This document shows, piece after piece, positions 1-6,182 of a stretch of 8,957 nucleotides of DNA. Position numbers and translations under genes: made by a program. The stretch is taken from contig NZ_LAJY01000062.1 of assembly GCF_000963705.1 (NCBI RefSeq), positions 1-8,957 on the forward strand, given 5' to 3'. The DNA comes from Elstera litoralis. Its GTDB lineage: Bacteria; Pseudomonadota; Alphaproteobacteria; Elsterales; Elsteraceae. The notes below the pieces were generated by a model that did no database searches, was not told the origin of the DNA, and saw only the letters and a program-made list of their open reading frames with translations. Position 1 is the first letter of the stretch. The number at the start of each line of letters is the position of its first letter.

Positions 1-284
1 TCGTCGTGAATGAGGCGATGAATGCGGGCCGCGCGATTGTCTGTTCCGACCGCATCGGTGCCGCCCCGGATTTGATTGTTCCCGGTCTTAACGGCCATAT
101 CTACCCCTTCGGTAACGATAAGGCGCTCTCGGCCTCTTTACGCGACTGTTTGGTCGATCCCGAACGGCTGGCCGCGATGGGGCAAGCTAGTCTCGACCGG
201 ATCAATCAATGGAGCTTCGATCAGGATATTGACGGCCTGTGCCGCGCCCTGCGCGAGGTAACGGGCGTGGAGATTAGGCCATGA
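1..284 (+). CDS. Glycosyltransferase, C-terminal end only (GT-B fold, family-4-like)
   Basis: The reading frame is open from the window edge, so only about the last 93 residues are present and the true start lies outside. The visible part begins near NEAMNAGRAIVCSD and continues through GAAPDLIVPGLNGHIYP. This is the usual C-terminal nucleotide-sugar-binding half of GT4-type GT-B enzymes: a glutamate before a conserved small-residue helix, a strand with 'AIVCSD', then a loop with 'G.NG'. Such enzymes move a sugar from a nucleotide donor to a glycan or lipid acceptor at the cytoplasmic membrane face. The donor and acceptor cannot be told from this fragment. The TGA stop overlaps the ATG of galE (ATGA), so the two are translationally coupled and probably belong to one polysaccharide operon. 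The family call is firm in kind but not in subfamily. Confidence 0.8.
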   Translation, partial: VVNEAMNAGRAIVCSDRIGAAPDLIVPGLNGHIYPFGNDKALSASLRDCLVDPERLAAMGQASLDRINQWSFDQDIDGLCRALREVTGVEIRP

Positions 285-1264
285 CGCGGAAGGTTTTGGT
301 GACGGGCGGCGCGGGGTATATCGGCAGCCATACGTGTAAAGCGCTGGTCCAGGCGGGTTATCTGCCCGTGACTTACGATTCGCTGGCGCGCGGGTTCAAG
401 GATGCCGTGCGGTATGGCCCGCTGGTGGTGGGCGATATTGGCGACCGGGCAACCTTGGATGCAGCGCTGGCCGAGCATCAGCCCATCGCCATTTTGCATT
501 TCGCCGCCCTCGCCTATGTTGGGGAAAGCGTGACCGATCCGGCGCTTTATTATCGCAATAATACAACAGGGGCGCTGACGTTGATCGAAGCCGCGCTGGC
601 CGCCGGGATCGATAAGCTGGTTTTCTCCTCCACCTGCGCCACTTACGGCGTGCCGCAGCGGTTGCCCATCGACGAGGACACGCCGCAAGCGCCGATCAAC
701 CCCTATGGCCGCTCGAAACGGATGGTCGAGCAGATGTTGCAGGATGTTGGCGCGGCCTCCCCCCTGCGCTCGGTGGCGTTGCGCTACTTCAACGCCTCCG
801 GGGCCGATCCCGAGGGGGAGTTGGGCGAAAACCACGACCCAGAAACCCATCTGCTACCGCTCGCCATCGATGCGGCGCTCGGCCTCGGCCCGGCCTTGCA
901 GGTCTTCGGCAATGATTACCCAACGCCGGATGGCACCTGTATCCGCGACTATATCCATGTCGCCGATCTGGCCGACGCCCATGTGCGCGCGCTGACTTAT
1001 CTGGAAAACGGCGGCGCGACGACCGCCATCAACCTCGGCTCCGGCACCGGCTTTTCGATCCGGGAGATTCTGACGGCGATTGAAACGGTGCTGGGCGTGC
1101 CGGTGCCGCACCAGTTCGGCCCGCGCCGCCCCGGCGATCCGCCGAGCTTGGTGGCGCTCGCCGAGAAAGCCAAAGACGTGCTGGGCTGGGTTCCCAAACA
1201 TTCGGATATCGAAACCATCGTTCGTACCGCCGCCACCTGGGCGCGCCGCCAGCATAATCGGTGA
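281..1264 (+). CDS. galE: UDP-glucose 4-epimerase
   Basis: Interconverts UDP-glucose and UDP-galactose in the cytoplasm using bound NAD+, supplying galactose-type donors for glycan synthesis. It is a 327-residue extended short-chain dehydrogenase/reductase, close to the usual 330-340. The N-terminal Rossmann motif GGAGYIGSH is at residues 9-17 and the NAD-ribose aspartate/DS follows near 33-34. The substrate strand reads FSSTCATYG at 115-123, placing Thr118 where E. coli GalE has Ser124. The catalytic pair is Tyr142 and Lys146 in PYGRSK. The C-terminal half contains RYFNASGADP and the 'RPGDPPSLVA' stretch typical of GalE sugar-nucleotide binding. The ATG at 281 overlaps the stop of the upstream glycosyltransferase, and its own stop overlaps the next start. 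A related sugar-nucleotide epimerase, such as one acting on UDP-GlcNAc, cannot be excluded by sequence alone, but GalE fits best. Confidence 0.93.
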   Translation: MTRKVLVTGGAGYIGSHTCKALVQAGYLPVTYDSLARGFKDAVRYGPLVVGDIGDRATLDAALAEHQPIAILHFAALAYVGESVTDPALYYRNNTTGALTLIEAALAAGIDKLVFSSTCATYGVPQRLPIDEDTPQAPINPYGRSKRMVEQMLQDVGAASPLRSVALRYFNASGADPEGELGENHDPETHLLPLAIDAALGLGPALQVFGNDYPTPDGTCIRDYIHVADLADAHVRALTYLENGGATTAINLGSGTGFSIREILTAIETVLGVPVPHQFGPRRPGDPPSLVALAEKAKDVLGWVPKHSDIETIVRTAATWARRQHNR

Positions 1265-2523
1265 GCGGGATGCGCGCGCAAACGCCGGTTCTGATCGGCC
1301 ATCCGGGGGCCGCCCATTTCATTTACGAAATGGTGGCGGCGGTGGAAGCGCTGGGGTTCGATTCGCGCTTCGAGACCGGCTTTTATTATGATCCGCAGGG
1401 AATTTGGGCGCGGCTGCTGGCGCGGGTGCCCGAAAGCTATCGCGGTAAGATCGAGCGCGAGTTGAAGCGCCGCAGTTTCCCCAGCATCGACGCGCGCCGG
1501 GTGCTGGTGCATCCCATCCCCGAACTCGCCTATGTCGCGGCGGCCCGCCTCGCCAACCACCGACCGGCGGTGCCGAAGGCGGTGATGGCGTGGCGGAACC
1601 GATATATCGACAGCGCGATTGCCGGGCGGATTCGCCGGGAAAAGCCGCGCCTGTTCATTGGCCACGACACCTCGGCCATCCGCAGTTTCGAGGCCGCCAA
1701 GCAGAACGGTACGCTGACGGTCCTGAACCAGATGATCGGGCATCTCGCCGTCGGCGACCGGATTTTGCGCGAGGAGGCGGCGCTTCACCCCGATTGGGCC
1801 GATTCGCTGCACGCGGGCGCGCCGCAATCGGAAATCGAGCAATGCCTTGCCGAAGCGCGGATGGCCGATGCGATCCTGTCACCCTCGGACTATGTCACCC
1901 AAACCTTGATCGAGGTCGGCGTTGCGCCGGAGCGCATTCACTTGCAGCCCTTCGGCGTGCGCGTCGACCGCTTCAAACCGCCCGAGACTGTGCGCGACGA
2001 CGGCATTTTCCGCCTGCTCTACGTCGGCCAAATCAGCCAGCGCAAGGGGCTGAAGTATGTTCTGGAAGCGGTAAAGCAGATCGGCGACCGCTCGATTGAA
2101 CTGGTGCTCGTCGGCGGTCTCGTCGGCGAAGGGCGCGGCTTGACCCCCTATGAGGGCTGGTATCGTCACGTCCGCAATGTGCCGCACCACGAGGTTGAAA
2201 AGCTGTTTCAGTCGGCGGATGCTTTCGTCTATCCCAGCCTGCACGAGGGCTCGGCGTTGGCGATCTTCGAGGGCATGGCCACGGGCCTGCCGGTGATTAC
2301 CACGCTCAATTCCGGCTCGATGGTCCGCGACGGCATCGAAGGCAAAATCGTGCCGATCCGCTCGGTGGAGGCGATTGCCGAAGCAATCCTGACCCTGAAA
2401 AACGACGCCGATCTGCGCGGTGCCCTGGGCCGCGCCGCCCGCGTCCGTGCCCTTGGTTTCACCTGGGGCCATTACCGCGACCGGCTGGGGCCGGTGCTGG
2501 ATGGGGTGCTGGGGATCGGTTAA
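1261..2523 (+). CDS. Glycosyltransferase, GT-B fold, family-4-like
   Basis: A complete 420-residue retaining-type glycosyltransferase. The N-terminal Rossmann half (about 1-220) carries the acceptor side, and residues 160-200 are rich in charged residues. The C-terminal half starts near 'FRLLYVGQISQRKGLKYVLEA' (about 250-270), the standard GT4 donor-binding opening with the G...RKG loop. It ends with the E-x7-E signature EGSALAIFE (Glu329 and Glu337) followed by GLPVITT. It would act in the cytoplasm on a lipid-linked or surface glycan. The sugar specificity is unknown. The GTG at 1261 was chosen because GTGA overlaps the galE stop, as at the previous junction; an in-frame ATG at 1270 is an alternative start with no clearly better ribosome binding site. 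It is the last gene of the cluster and is followed by a palindromic repeat. Confidence 0.88.
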   Translation: MSGMRAQTPVLIGHPGAAHFIYEMVAAVEALGFDSRFETGFYYDPQGIWARLLARVPESYRGKIERELKRRSFPSIDARRVLVHPIPELAYVAAARLANHRPAVPKAVMAWRNRYIDSAIAGRIRREKPRLFIGHDTSAIRSFEAAKQNGTLTVLNQMIGHLAVGDRILREEAALHPDWADSLHAGAPQSEIEQCLAEARMADAILSPSDYVTQTLIEVGVAPERIHLQPFGVRVDRFKPPETVRDDGIFRLLYVGQISQRKGLKYVLEAVKQIGDRSIELVLVGGLVGEGRGLTPYEGWYRHVRNVPHHEVEKLFQSADAFVYPSLHEGSALAIFEGMATGLPVITTLNSGSMVRDGIEGKIVPIRSVEAIAEAILTLKNDADLRGALGRAARVRALGFTWGHYRDRLGPVLDGVLGIG

Positions 2524-2533
2524 CGAAAACAAT

Positions 2534-2705
2534 GTCAGGGGCGCTGCCCCCGACACCCCCGGCTCAAGGGGCTTGCCCCTTGAGAATCCCTTTTCCGGAA
2601 ACCTTAATTTTTGTCGATTTATCCGGATATTGAACCCAGGAATCGGGTTCTCCAAGGGCCGTCGCCCTTGGACGGGGGAGGGGCAGCGCCCCTCGCACCC
2701 CTCAG
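2534..2705. repeat. Composite palindromic (REP/BIME-like) element
   Basis: The whole gap between two convergent genes is built from hairpins. In order: 2534-2554 (GTC-GGGGC stem with an A/C mismatch, loop GCT); 2563-2584 (perfect 10-bp stem CTCAAGGGGC, loop TT); 2632-2650 (GAACCC/GGGTTC); 2651-2672 (perfect 9-bp stem TCCAAGGGC, loop CGTC); 2678-2694 (perfect 7-bp stem GAGGGGC, loop AGC). The left part (2537-2590) and the reverse complement of the right part (2645-2693) resemble each other. They share the 14-mer AGGGGCGCTGCCCC exactly, then a CAAGGG...CCCTTG hairpin, then GAGAA(T)CCC. The unit is therefore two inverted copies of one palindromic module around an AT-richer centre, the layout of REP doublets. 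Repeats of this look (GGGGC-GCT-GCCCC) are common between genes in alphaproteobacteria. Copy number cannot be seen from one window. Confidence 0.8.
2563..2594 (+). terminator. Possible terminator hairpin after the glycosyltransferase
   Basis: A perfect 10-bp stem (CTCAAGGGGC with GCCCCTTGAG, two-base loop) lies 40 bases after the glycosyltransferase stop. A short T run (TTTT at 2591-2594) follows six bases later. The stem is strong but the T run is short and not adjacent, and the hairpin is part of the palindromic repeat. Termination is therefore a plausible side effect rather than an established role. Confidence 0.4.
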
Positions 2706-2709
2706 GCGA

Positions 2710-2919
2710 CTATTCGACCGGCGTCACGCTCTGCACGATGAAACCCGCGCTGGTCGGGTATTTCGACTGGGCGCGCAAATGCGCTTCGTTCAGGCTGGGG
2801 GCGTTGATTTCCACATAGCGGGTTTCGGCCCAACCATCGTCGTAGCGCTTATGATGCTCGCCCCGGCTGACGATGTTGGCGACTTCGGCATTATAGACGG
2901 CGATTTCGAAACGGGGCAT
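2710..2919 (-). CDS. Small uncharacterised protein encoded downstream of ubiG
   Basis: A 69-residue acidic-to-neutral soluble protein; I do not recognise a named family. It starts MPRFEIAVYNAEV and has a middle GEHHKRYDDGWAETRYVEI, then a helix-like APSLNEAHLRAQSKYP and a final strand GFIVQSVTPVE. The strand-helix-strand pattern suggests one compact alpha/beta domain. No signal peptide, membrane segment or cysteine is present. That it is a real gene is supported by an excellent ribosome binding site (AAGGAGG six bases before the ATG), codon use like its neighbours, and its place 27 bases after ubiG on the same strand, probably co-transcribed. A link to ubiquinone metabolism would be inference from position only. 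Confidence 0.8.
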   Translation of the reverse strand: MPRFEIAVYNAEVANIVSRGEHHKRYDDGWAETRYVEINAPSLNEAHLRAQSKYPTSAGFIVQSVTPVE

Positions 2920-2925
2920 CGAGGG

Positions 2926-2932
2926 CCTCCTT
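2926..2932 (-). promoter_or_regulatory. Strong ribosome binding site of the small gene
   Basis: On the minus strand this reads AAGGAGG, a full anti-16S match, with a six-base spacer to the ATG at 2919. It decides the start of the 69-residue protein and is the strongest Shine-Dalgarno seen in the window. This suggests the small protein is made well even though it sits second in its transcript. Confidence 0.75.
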
Positions 2933-2946
2933 ATTCTTTGTGAGGG

Positions 2947-3723
2947 TTAGGGGCGCGCGGCGCAGAGAATATAGTTCACGGCAAGCGACGGGGACCGCGA
3001 CCATTCCCCGCTGAGGGGGCTGAAGGCGAGGCCGGTCACGTCCGTCACCGCAAGGCCCGAGGCGCGCAACGGCCCCGCCAGTTCCGAGGGCTTGCGGAAT
3101 TTGCGCCAGGAATGCGTTCCGCGCGGCAGCAGGCGTAGCAGATATTCCGCGCCAACAATCGCGAGCCCAAAGGCCTGGGGCGTGCGATTGAGGGTGGAAA
3201 GGATCAACAAACCACCGGGGGCGACGAGGGCGGCGCAGGTGGCGAGAAACGCCGCCGGATCGGCAACATGCTCCACGATCTCAAGCGCCGTTACGATATC
3301 GAAGTGTTTACCTTCGGCCAACAGCGCTTCCGCCGTCGCCGTGCGATAATCGATTTTCAGCCCTGCCGCTTCCGCATGGGTGCGGGCGATGGCGATGCTT
3401 TCGGCGGCGGCATCGATGGCGGTCACCTGCCCACCCAAGCGCGCCAACGGCTCGGCGACGAGCCCGCCGCCGCAGCCGATATCCAGCACCTGTTTGCCCA
3501 AAAACGGCCGCAAAGAGTTCGTTTCGCCACCGAAACGGGCCAAGGCACAGTCGCGAATATAGCCCACCCGCACCGGGTTCAGTGCGTGCAGCGGGCGCAT
3601 TGGCCCTTCCGGGTCCCACCAGGTTTCGGCGAGGGCGGCGAATTGCGCCACTTCGCGCGCGTCGATACTGGAGACGGGGGGCGATAGGGGGCCGGGCGCG
3701 GGCGCGGTTTGGGGATGAGCCAT
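2947..3723 (-). CDS. ubiG: Ubiquinone biosynthesis O-methyltransferase (3-demethylubiquinol/polyprenyl-catechol)
   Basis: SAM-dependent enzyme that performs both O-methylations of ubiquinone biosynthesis at the inner face of the cytoplasmic membrane. The 258-residue protein has the UbiG opening ETWWDPEGPMRPLHALNPVR (33-52). The class I methyltransferase motif I is VLDIGCGGG (79-87), with Asp104 as the likely SAM-ribose acid and ALEIVEHV (146-153) as the post-II motif. It also has the UbiG-specific insertion AEYLLRLLPRGTHSWRKF (192-209), linked to membrane lipid contact. The ATG at 3723 was chosen because the homologous N-terminus begins just after it and AGAGGA precedes it. The frame stays open for 86 more codons upstream, but that part overlaps the control region and the lysC start and has no UbiG similarity. 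Divergent from lysC; the 69-residue gene follows. Confidence 0.95.
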   Translation of the reverse strand: MAHPQTAPAPGPLSPPVSSIDAREVAQFAALAETWWDPEGPMRPLHALNPVRVGYIRDCALARFGGETNSLRPFLGKQVLDIGCGGGLVAEPLARLGGQVTAIDAAAESIAIARTHAEAAGLKIDYRTATAEALLAEGKHFDIVTALEIVEHVADPAAFLATCAALVAPGGLLILSTLNRTPQAFGLAIVGAEYLLRLLPRGTHSWRKFRKPSELAGPLRASGLAVTDVTGLAFSPLSGEWSRSPSLAVNYILCAARP

Positions 3724-3880
3724 AGATTCCTCTTGACGATGCGGGGTCAGCGCTTGGCCTTGCCGATTCCAAAGAGTATGAATAGCGGCCCAAGCGCTGG
3801 CAACCCTTCCCCCAGGTTTCTCATCCGAGGTCGCGGGGGCGGGCGCGTCGGCCCTCAAAGAAGAAAGGAAGCAGGCCACT
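3724..3880. promoter_or_regulatory. Divergent ubiG/lysC control region with inverted repeat and overlapping promoters
   Basis: CAGCGCTTGG at 3748-3757 and its exact complement CCAAGCGCTG at 3790-3799 form a 10-bp inverted repeat with centres 42 bp apart. Toward lysC, TTGGCC (3754-3759), a 17-base spacer and TATGAA (3777-3782) resemble a sigma-70 promoter. Toward ubiG, TTGCCA (complement of 3798-3803), a 17-base spacer and CATACT (complement of 3775-3780) do the same. The two -10 elements overlap and each -35 touches one repeat arm. Element matches are 4-5 of 6, so each promoter alone is only a candidate. The lysC leader would be about 90 bases; no riboswitch fold was recognised. AAAGGAA at 3864-3870 is the lysC ribosome binding site, with a rather long 10-base spacer. 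Confidence 0.45.
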
Positions 3881-5104
3881 ATGGCCCGTATCGTCATGAA
3901 GTTCGGCGGCACGTCGGTGGCCGATCTCGACCGGATTCGCAATGTGGCCCAGCGCGTGAAGCGCGAGGTGGACGCGGGCAATCAAGTCGCCGTCGTCGTC
4001 TCAGCGATGGCTGGAACCACGAACCAGCTCGTCGCCTGGGTCAACGGCATCTCCAAGCTGCACGATACCAAGGAATATGATGCCGTCGTGGCGTCGGGCG
4101 AGCAAGTGACCGCCGGTCTGACCGCCCTCGCCCTACAAGAAATCGGCGTGCCCGCGCGCTCCTGGCTTGGCTGGCAGATCCCGATCTATACCGACGATGT
4201 CCACGGCAAGGCCCGCATTACCGATATTCCCGGCGATAATCTGAATGCCGCCTTCGATCTGGGCGAAGTCGCCGTGATCGCGGGCTTCCAGGGCGTCAGC
4301 CCGGACGGGCGGATTACGACGCTCGGGCGCGGCGGGTCGGACACGTCGGCGGTCGGCATTGCGGCGGCGATCAAGGCCGACCGCTGCGATATCTATACCG
4401 ATGTGGATGGGGTTTACACGACCGATCCCCGGATCGTGACGAAAGCCCGGAAGCTCGATAAGATCAGCTACGAAGAAATGTTCGAAATGGCCTCGCTGGG
4501 CGCTAAGGTTCTGCAACCGCGCTCGGTTGAAATGGCGATGAAACATCGGGTGCGGGTGCAAGTGCTGTCCAGCTTTGCCGATGTGCCCGGAACCTTAGTT
4601 GTGGATGAGGACGAGATCGTGGAACAACATCTGGTCAGCGGTATTGCCTATAGCCGGGACGAAGCCAAAATCACCCTCGCCAAAGTGGCCGACCGGCCCG
4701 GCGTGGCGGCTGCTATTTTCGGCCCGCTCGCCGACGCCGCCGTGAACGTCGATATGATCGTTCAGAATGTCTCCGCCGACGGTAAAACCACCGATCTGAC
4801 GTTTACGATTGGCCGGGCCGATTTGGAACGCGCGCTGCAAGTTCTGCGCGATGCCAAGGAAACCATTGAATATTCCCAGCTTATTCCGGATCCGGCTGTG
4901 GCTAAAGTATCGGTGGTCGGGGTCGGCATGCGCAGCCATGCTGGCGTGGCGTTGAAAATGTTCGAAACCCTGGCGGCGAAGAACATCAACATCCAGGTCA
5001 TCACCACCTCGGAAATTAAAGTCTCGGTCCTGATTGCCGAGGAATATACGGAATTGGCGCTGCGGGCTCTGCATACGGTGTTTGGGCTTGATGCGACTGC
5101 GTAA
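3881..5104 (+). CDS. lysC: Aspartate kinase (aspartokinase)
   Basis: Phosphorylates aspartate, the first step to lysine, threonine, methionine and diaminopimelate, in the cytoplasm. Length (407 residues) matches the monofunctional ACT-regulated aspartokinases. The kinase domain (1 to about 245) has KFGGTSVA (7-14), SGEQVT (72-77) and the nucleotide/phosphate loop GRGGSDTSAV (149-158), followed by DIYTDVDGVYTTDPR (170-184). Two ACT domains follow. One is at about 265-335 with DRPGVAAAIFGPLADAAVNV; the other is at about 343-405 with GVGMRSHAGVALKMFETLAA and the effector-site sequence NIQVITTSEIKVSVLI. These bind lysine and/or threonine in the family, so feedback inhibition is expected. It is the first gene of a + strand run with the flavoprotein (18-base gap) and ptsP. 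No homoserine dehydrogenase fusion is present. Confidence 0.97.
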   Translation: MARIVMKFGGTSVADLDRIRNVAQRVKREVDAGNQVAVVVSAMAGTTNQLVAWVNGISKLHDTKEYDAVVASGEQVTAGLTALALQEIGVPARSWLGWQIPIYTDDVHGKARITDIPGDNLNAAFDLGEVAVIAGFQGVSPDGRITTLGRGGSDTSAVGIAAAIKADRCDIYTDVDGVYTTDPRIVTKARKLDKISYEEMFEMASLGAKVLQPRSVEMAMKHRVRVQVLSSFADVPGTLVVDEDEIVEQHLVSGIAYSRDEAKITLAKVADRPGVAAAIFGPLADAAVNVDMIVQNVSADGKTTDLTFTIGRADLERALQVLRDAKETIEYSQLIPDPAVAKVSVVGVGMRSHAGVALKMFETLAAKNINIQVITTSEIKVSVLIAEEYTELALRALHTVFGLDATA

Positions 5105-5122
5105 CAAGGTACGGTTGGTTTA

Positions 5123-6181
5123 ATGCAGGACGGTCTCGCCTCTCTTTTCCGCGATCCTTCGCCAGCGCTGTCGGCGCTGTGGGCGGACGGCTGCACCTTT
5201 TTGGGCACGCCAACCGCCATTCTCGGTGGGGCGATGACCTGGGTTTCGGAACGTACCTTGGTGTCGGCGATCTCGGAAGCGGGGGGCTTCGGCATCCTCG
5301 CGTCCGGCTCGATGCCGCCGGAAATGCTGCGCGCCGAAATTCGCGCCACCAAAGCGCTGACGGGCAAGCCCTTCGGCGTTAACCTCATTATTATGCACCC
5401 GCAACTATCGGCGCTGGCGGCGGTTTGTTTGGAAGAGGGCGTATCGCATATCGTGCTGGCGGGCGGCATTCCACCGAGCGAAACGATCCGGCAGATCAAG
5501 GACGGCGGGGCCAAAGCGATAGCCTTCGGTCCCACCTACGCGCTGGCCCGCAAGCTGGTGCGCGGCGGGGTCGATGCGCTCATTATCGAAGGCTCGGAGG
5601 CGGGCGGCCATATCGGCGCGGTCTCAACCTCAGTCCTGGCACAAGAGATTTTGCCGGTAGTCCGGGAGGTTCCGGTTTTCGTCGCGGGCGGCATCGGGCG
5701 CGGCGAGGCGATGCTGGCCTATCTGGAAATGGGCGCGGCGGGGGTGCAACTCGGCACGCGGTTTGTGTGCGCCACCGAAAGCGTCGCCCATCCCAATTTC
5801 AAAAAAGCCTTCCTGCGCGCAACCGCGCGGGAAGCGCAACCCTCGGTTCAACTCGACCCGCGCTTTCCGGTCATTCCCGTGCGCGCGCTCATCAATCACG
5901 CGACGCGGGCGTTTCAGGAGCGCCAGCGCCAAGTGATTGGCGAGGTCGATGCCGGGCGATTGGATCAGAAACAAGCGCAGCTCGATATCGAGCATTTCTG
6001 GGCCGGGGCTTTACGCCGCGCCGTGGTCGAGGGCGACGTTGAAAACGGCTCGCTGATGGCCGGGCAAAGCGTTGGCTTCGTCAATAAAGAACAGGCCACT
6101 GCCGAGATTATTGCCGAGTTGATCGATCAGGCCGATGCCGCCTTGCGGGCGCGGTCGCTGTCCCGCGCGTTGGGAGGTTAG
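5123..6181 (+). CDS. Nitronate monooxygenase / FabK-like FMN-dependent oxidoreductase
   Basis: A 352-residue TIM-barrel flavoprotein of the 2-nitropropane dioxygenase superfamily. Members oxidise toxic nitronates such as propionate 3-nitronate, or reduce enoyl-ACP (FabK); the two are hard to separate by sequence. It shows GTPTAILGGAMTWVSERTLV (28-47, FMN side of the barrel start), GGFGILASG (54-62) and PFGVNLII (83-90). The signature EGSEAGGHIG (156-165) has His163 at the position of the catalytic histidine. The phosphate-binding loops are VAGGIGRG (187-194) and AAGVQLGTRF (205-214). The C-terminal ~110 residues form the cap region. The ATG at 5123 lies 18 bases after lysC with only a weak AAGG in front. 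One base separates its stop from ptsP, so co-transcription is likely. Nitronate detoxification is my preferred role. Confidence 0.88.
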   Translation: MQDGLASLFRDPSPALSALWADGCTFLGTPTAILGGAMTWVSERTLVSAISEAGGFGILASGSMPPEMLRAEIRATKALTGKPFGVNLIIMHPQLSALAAVCLEEGVSHIVLAGGIPPSETIRQIKDGGAKAIAFGPTYALARKLVRGGVDALIIEGSEAGGHIGAVSTSVLAQEILPVVREVPVFVAGGIGRGEAMLAYLEMGAAGVQLGTRFVCATESVAHPNFKKAFLRATAREAQPSVQLDPRFPVIPVRALINHATRAFQERQRQVIGEVDAGRLDQKQAQLDIEHFWAGALRRAVVEGDVENGSLMAGQSVGFVNKEQATAEIIAELIDQADAALRARSLSRALGG

Positions 6182-6182
6182 C

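Noticed and set aside
997..1842. Long open frames antisense to galE and the glycosyltransferase (and similar ones opposite lysC, the flavoprotein and ptsP)
   Set aside because: GC-rich codon bias leaves few stops on the opposite strand; the translations are Arg/Ala/Pro/His-rich without domain motifs and lie fully over well-identified genes.
2420..2943. Open frames on the + strand running across the palindromic repeat
   Set aside because: They read through hairpin sequence (RGAAPDTPGSRG-like peptides) and overlap well-supported genes; such peptides are typical artefacts of this repeat type.
3790..3880. A lysine riboswitch in the lysC leader
   Set aside because: The leader would be only about 90 bases, too short for the lysine aptamer, with none of its conserved elements, and this riboswitch is not typical of alphaproteobacteria.
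3724..3981. An 86-codon upstream extension of ubiG in the same frame
   Set aside because: It would run over the control region and the first codons of lysC and has no UbiG-like sequence; the ATG at 3723 has a good AGAGGA and begins right before the conserved N-terminus.
4480..4560. An internal start giving a separate aspartokinase beta subunit
   Set aside because: In-frame ATG codons exist near residues 200-220, but none has a convincing ribosome binding site or lies at the position used by known alpha/beta aspartokinases.
6135..6182. An earlier start for ptsP inside the flavoprotein gene
   Set aside because: It would overlap the upstream gene by 47 bases and add residues of no known similarity; the ATG at 6183 has GGGAGG at ideal distance.
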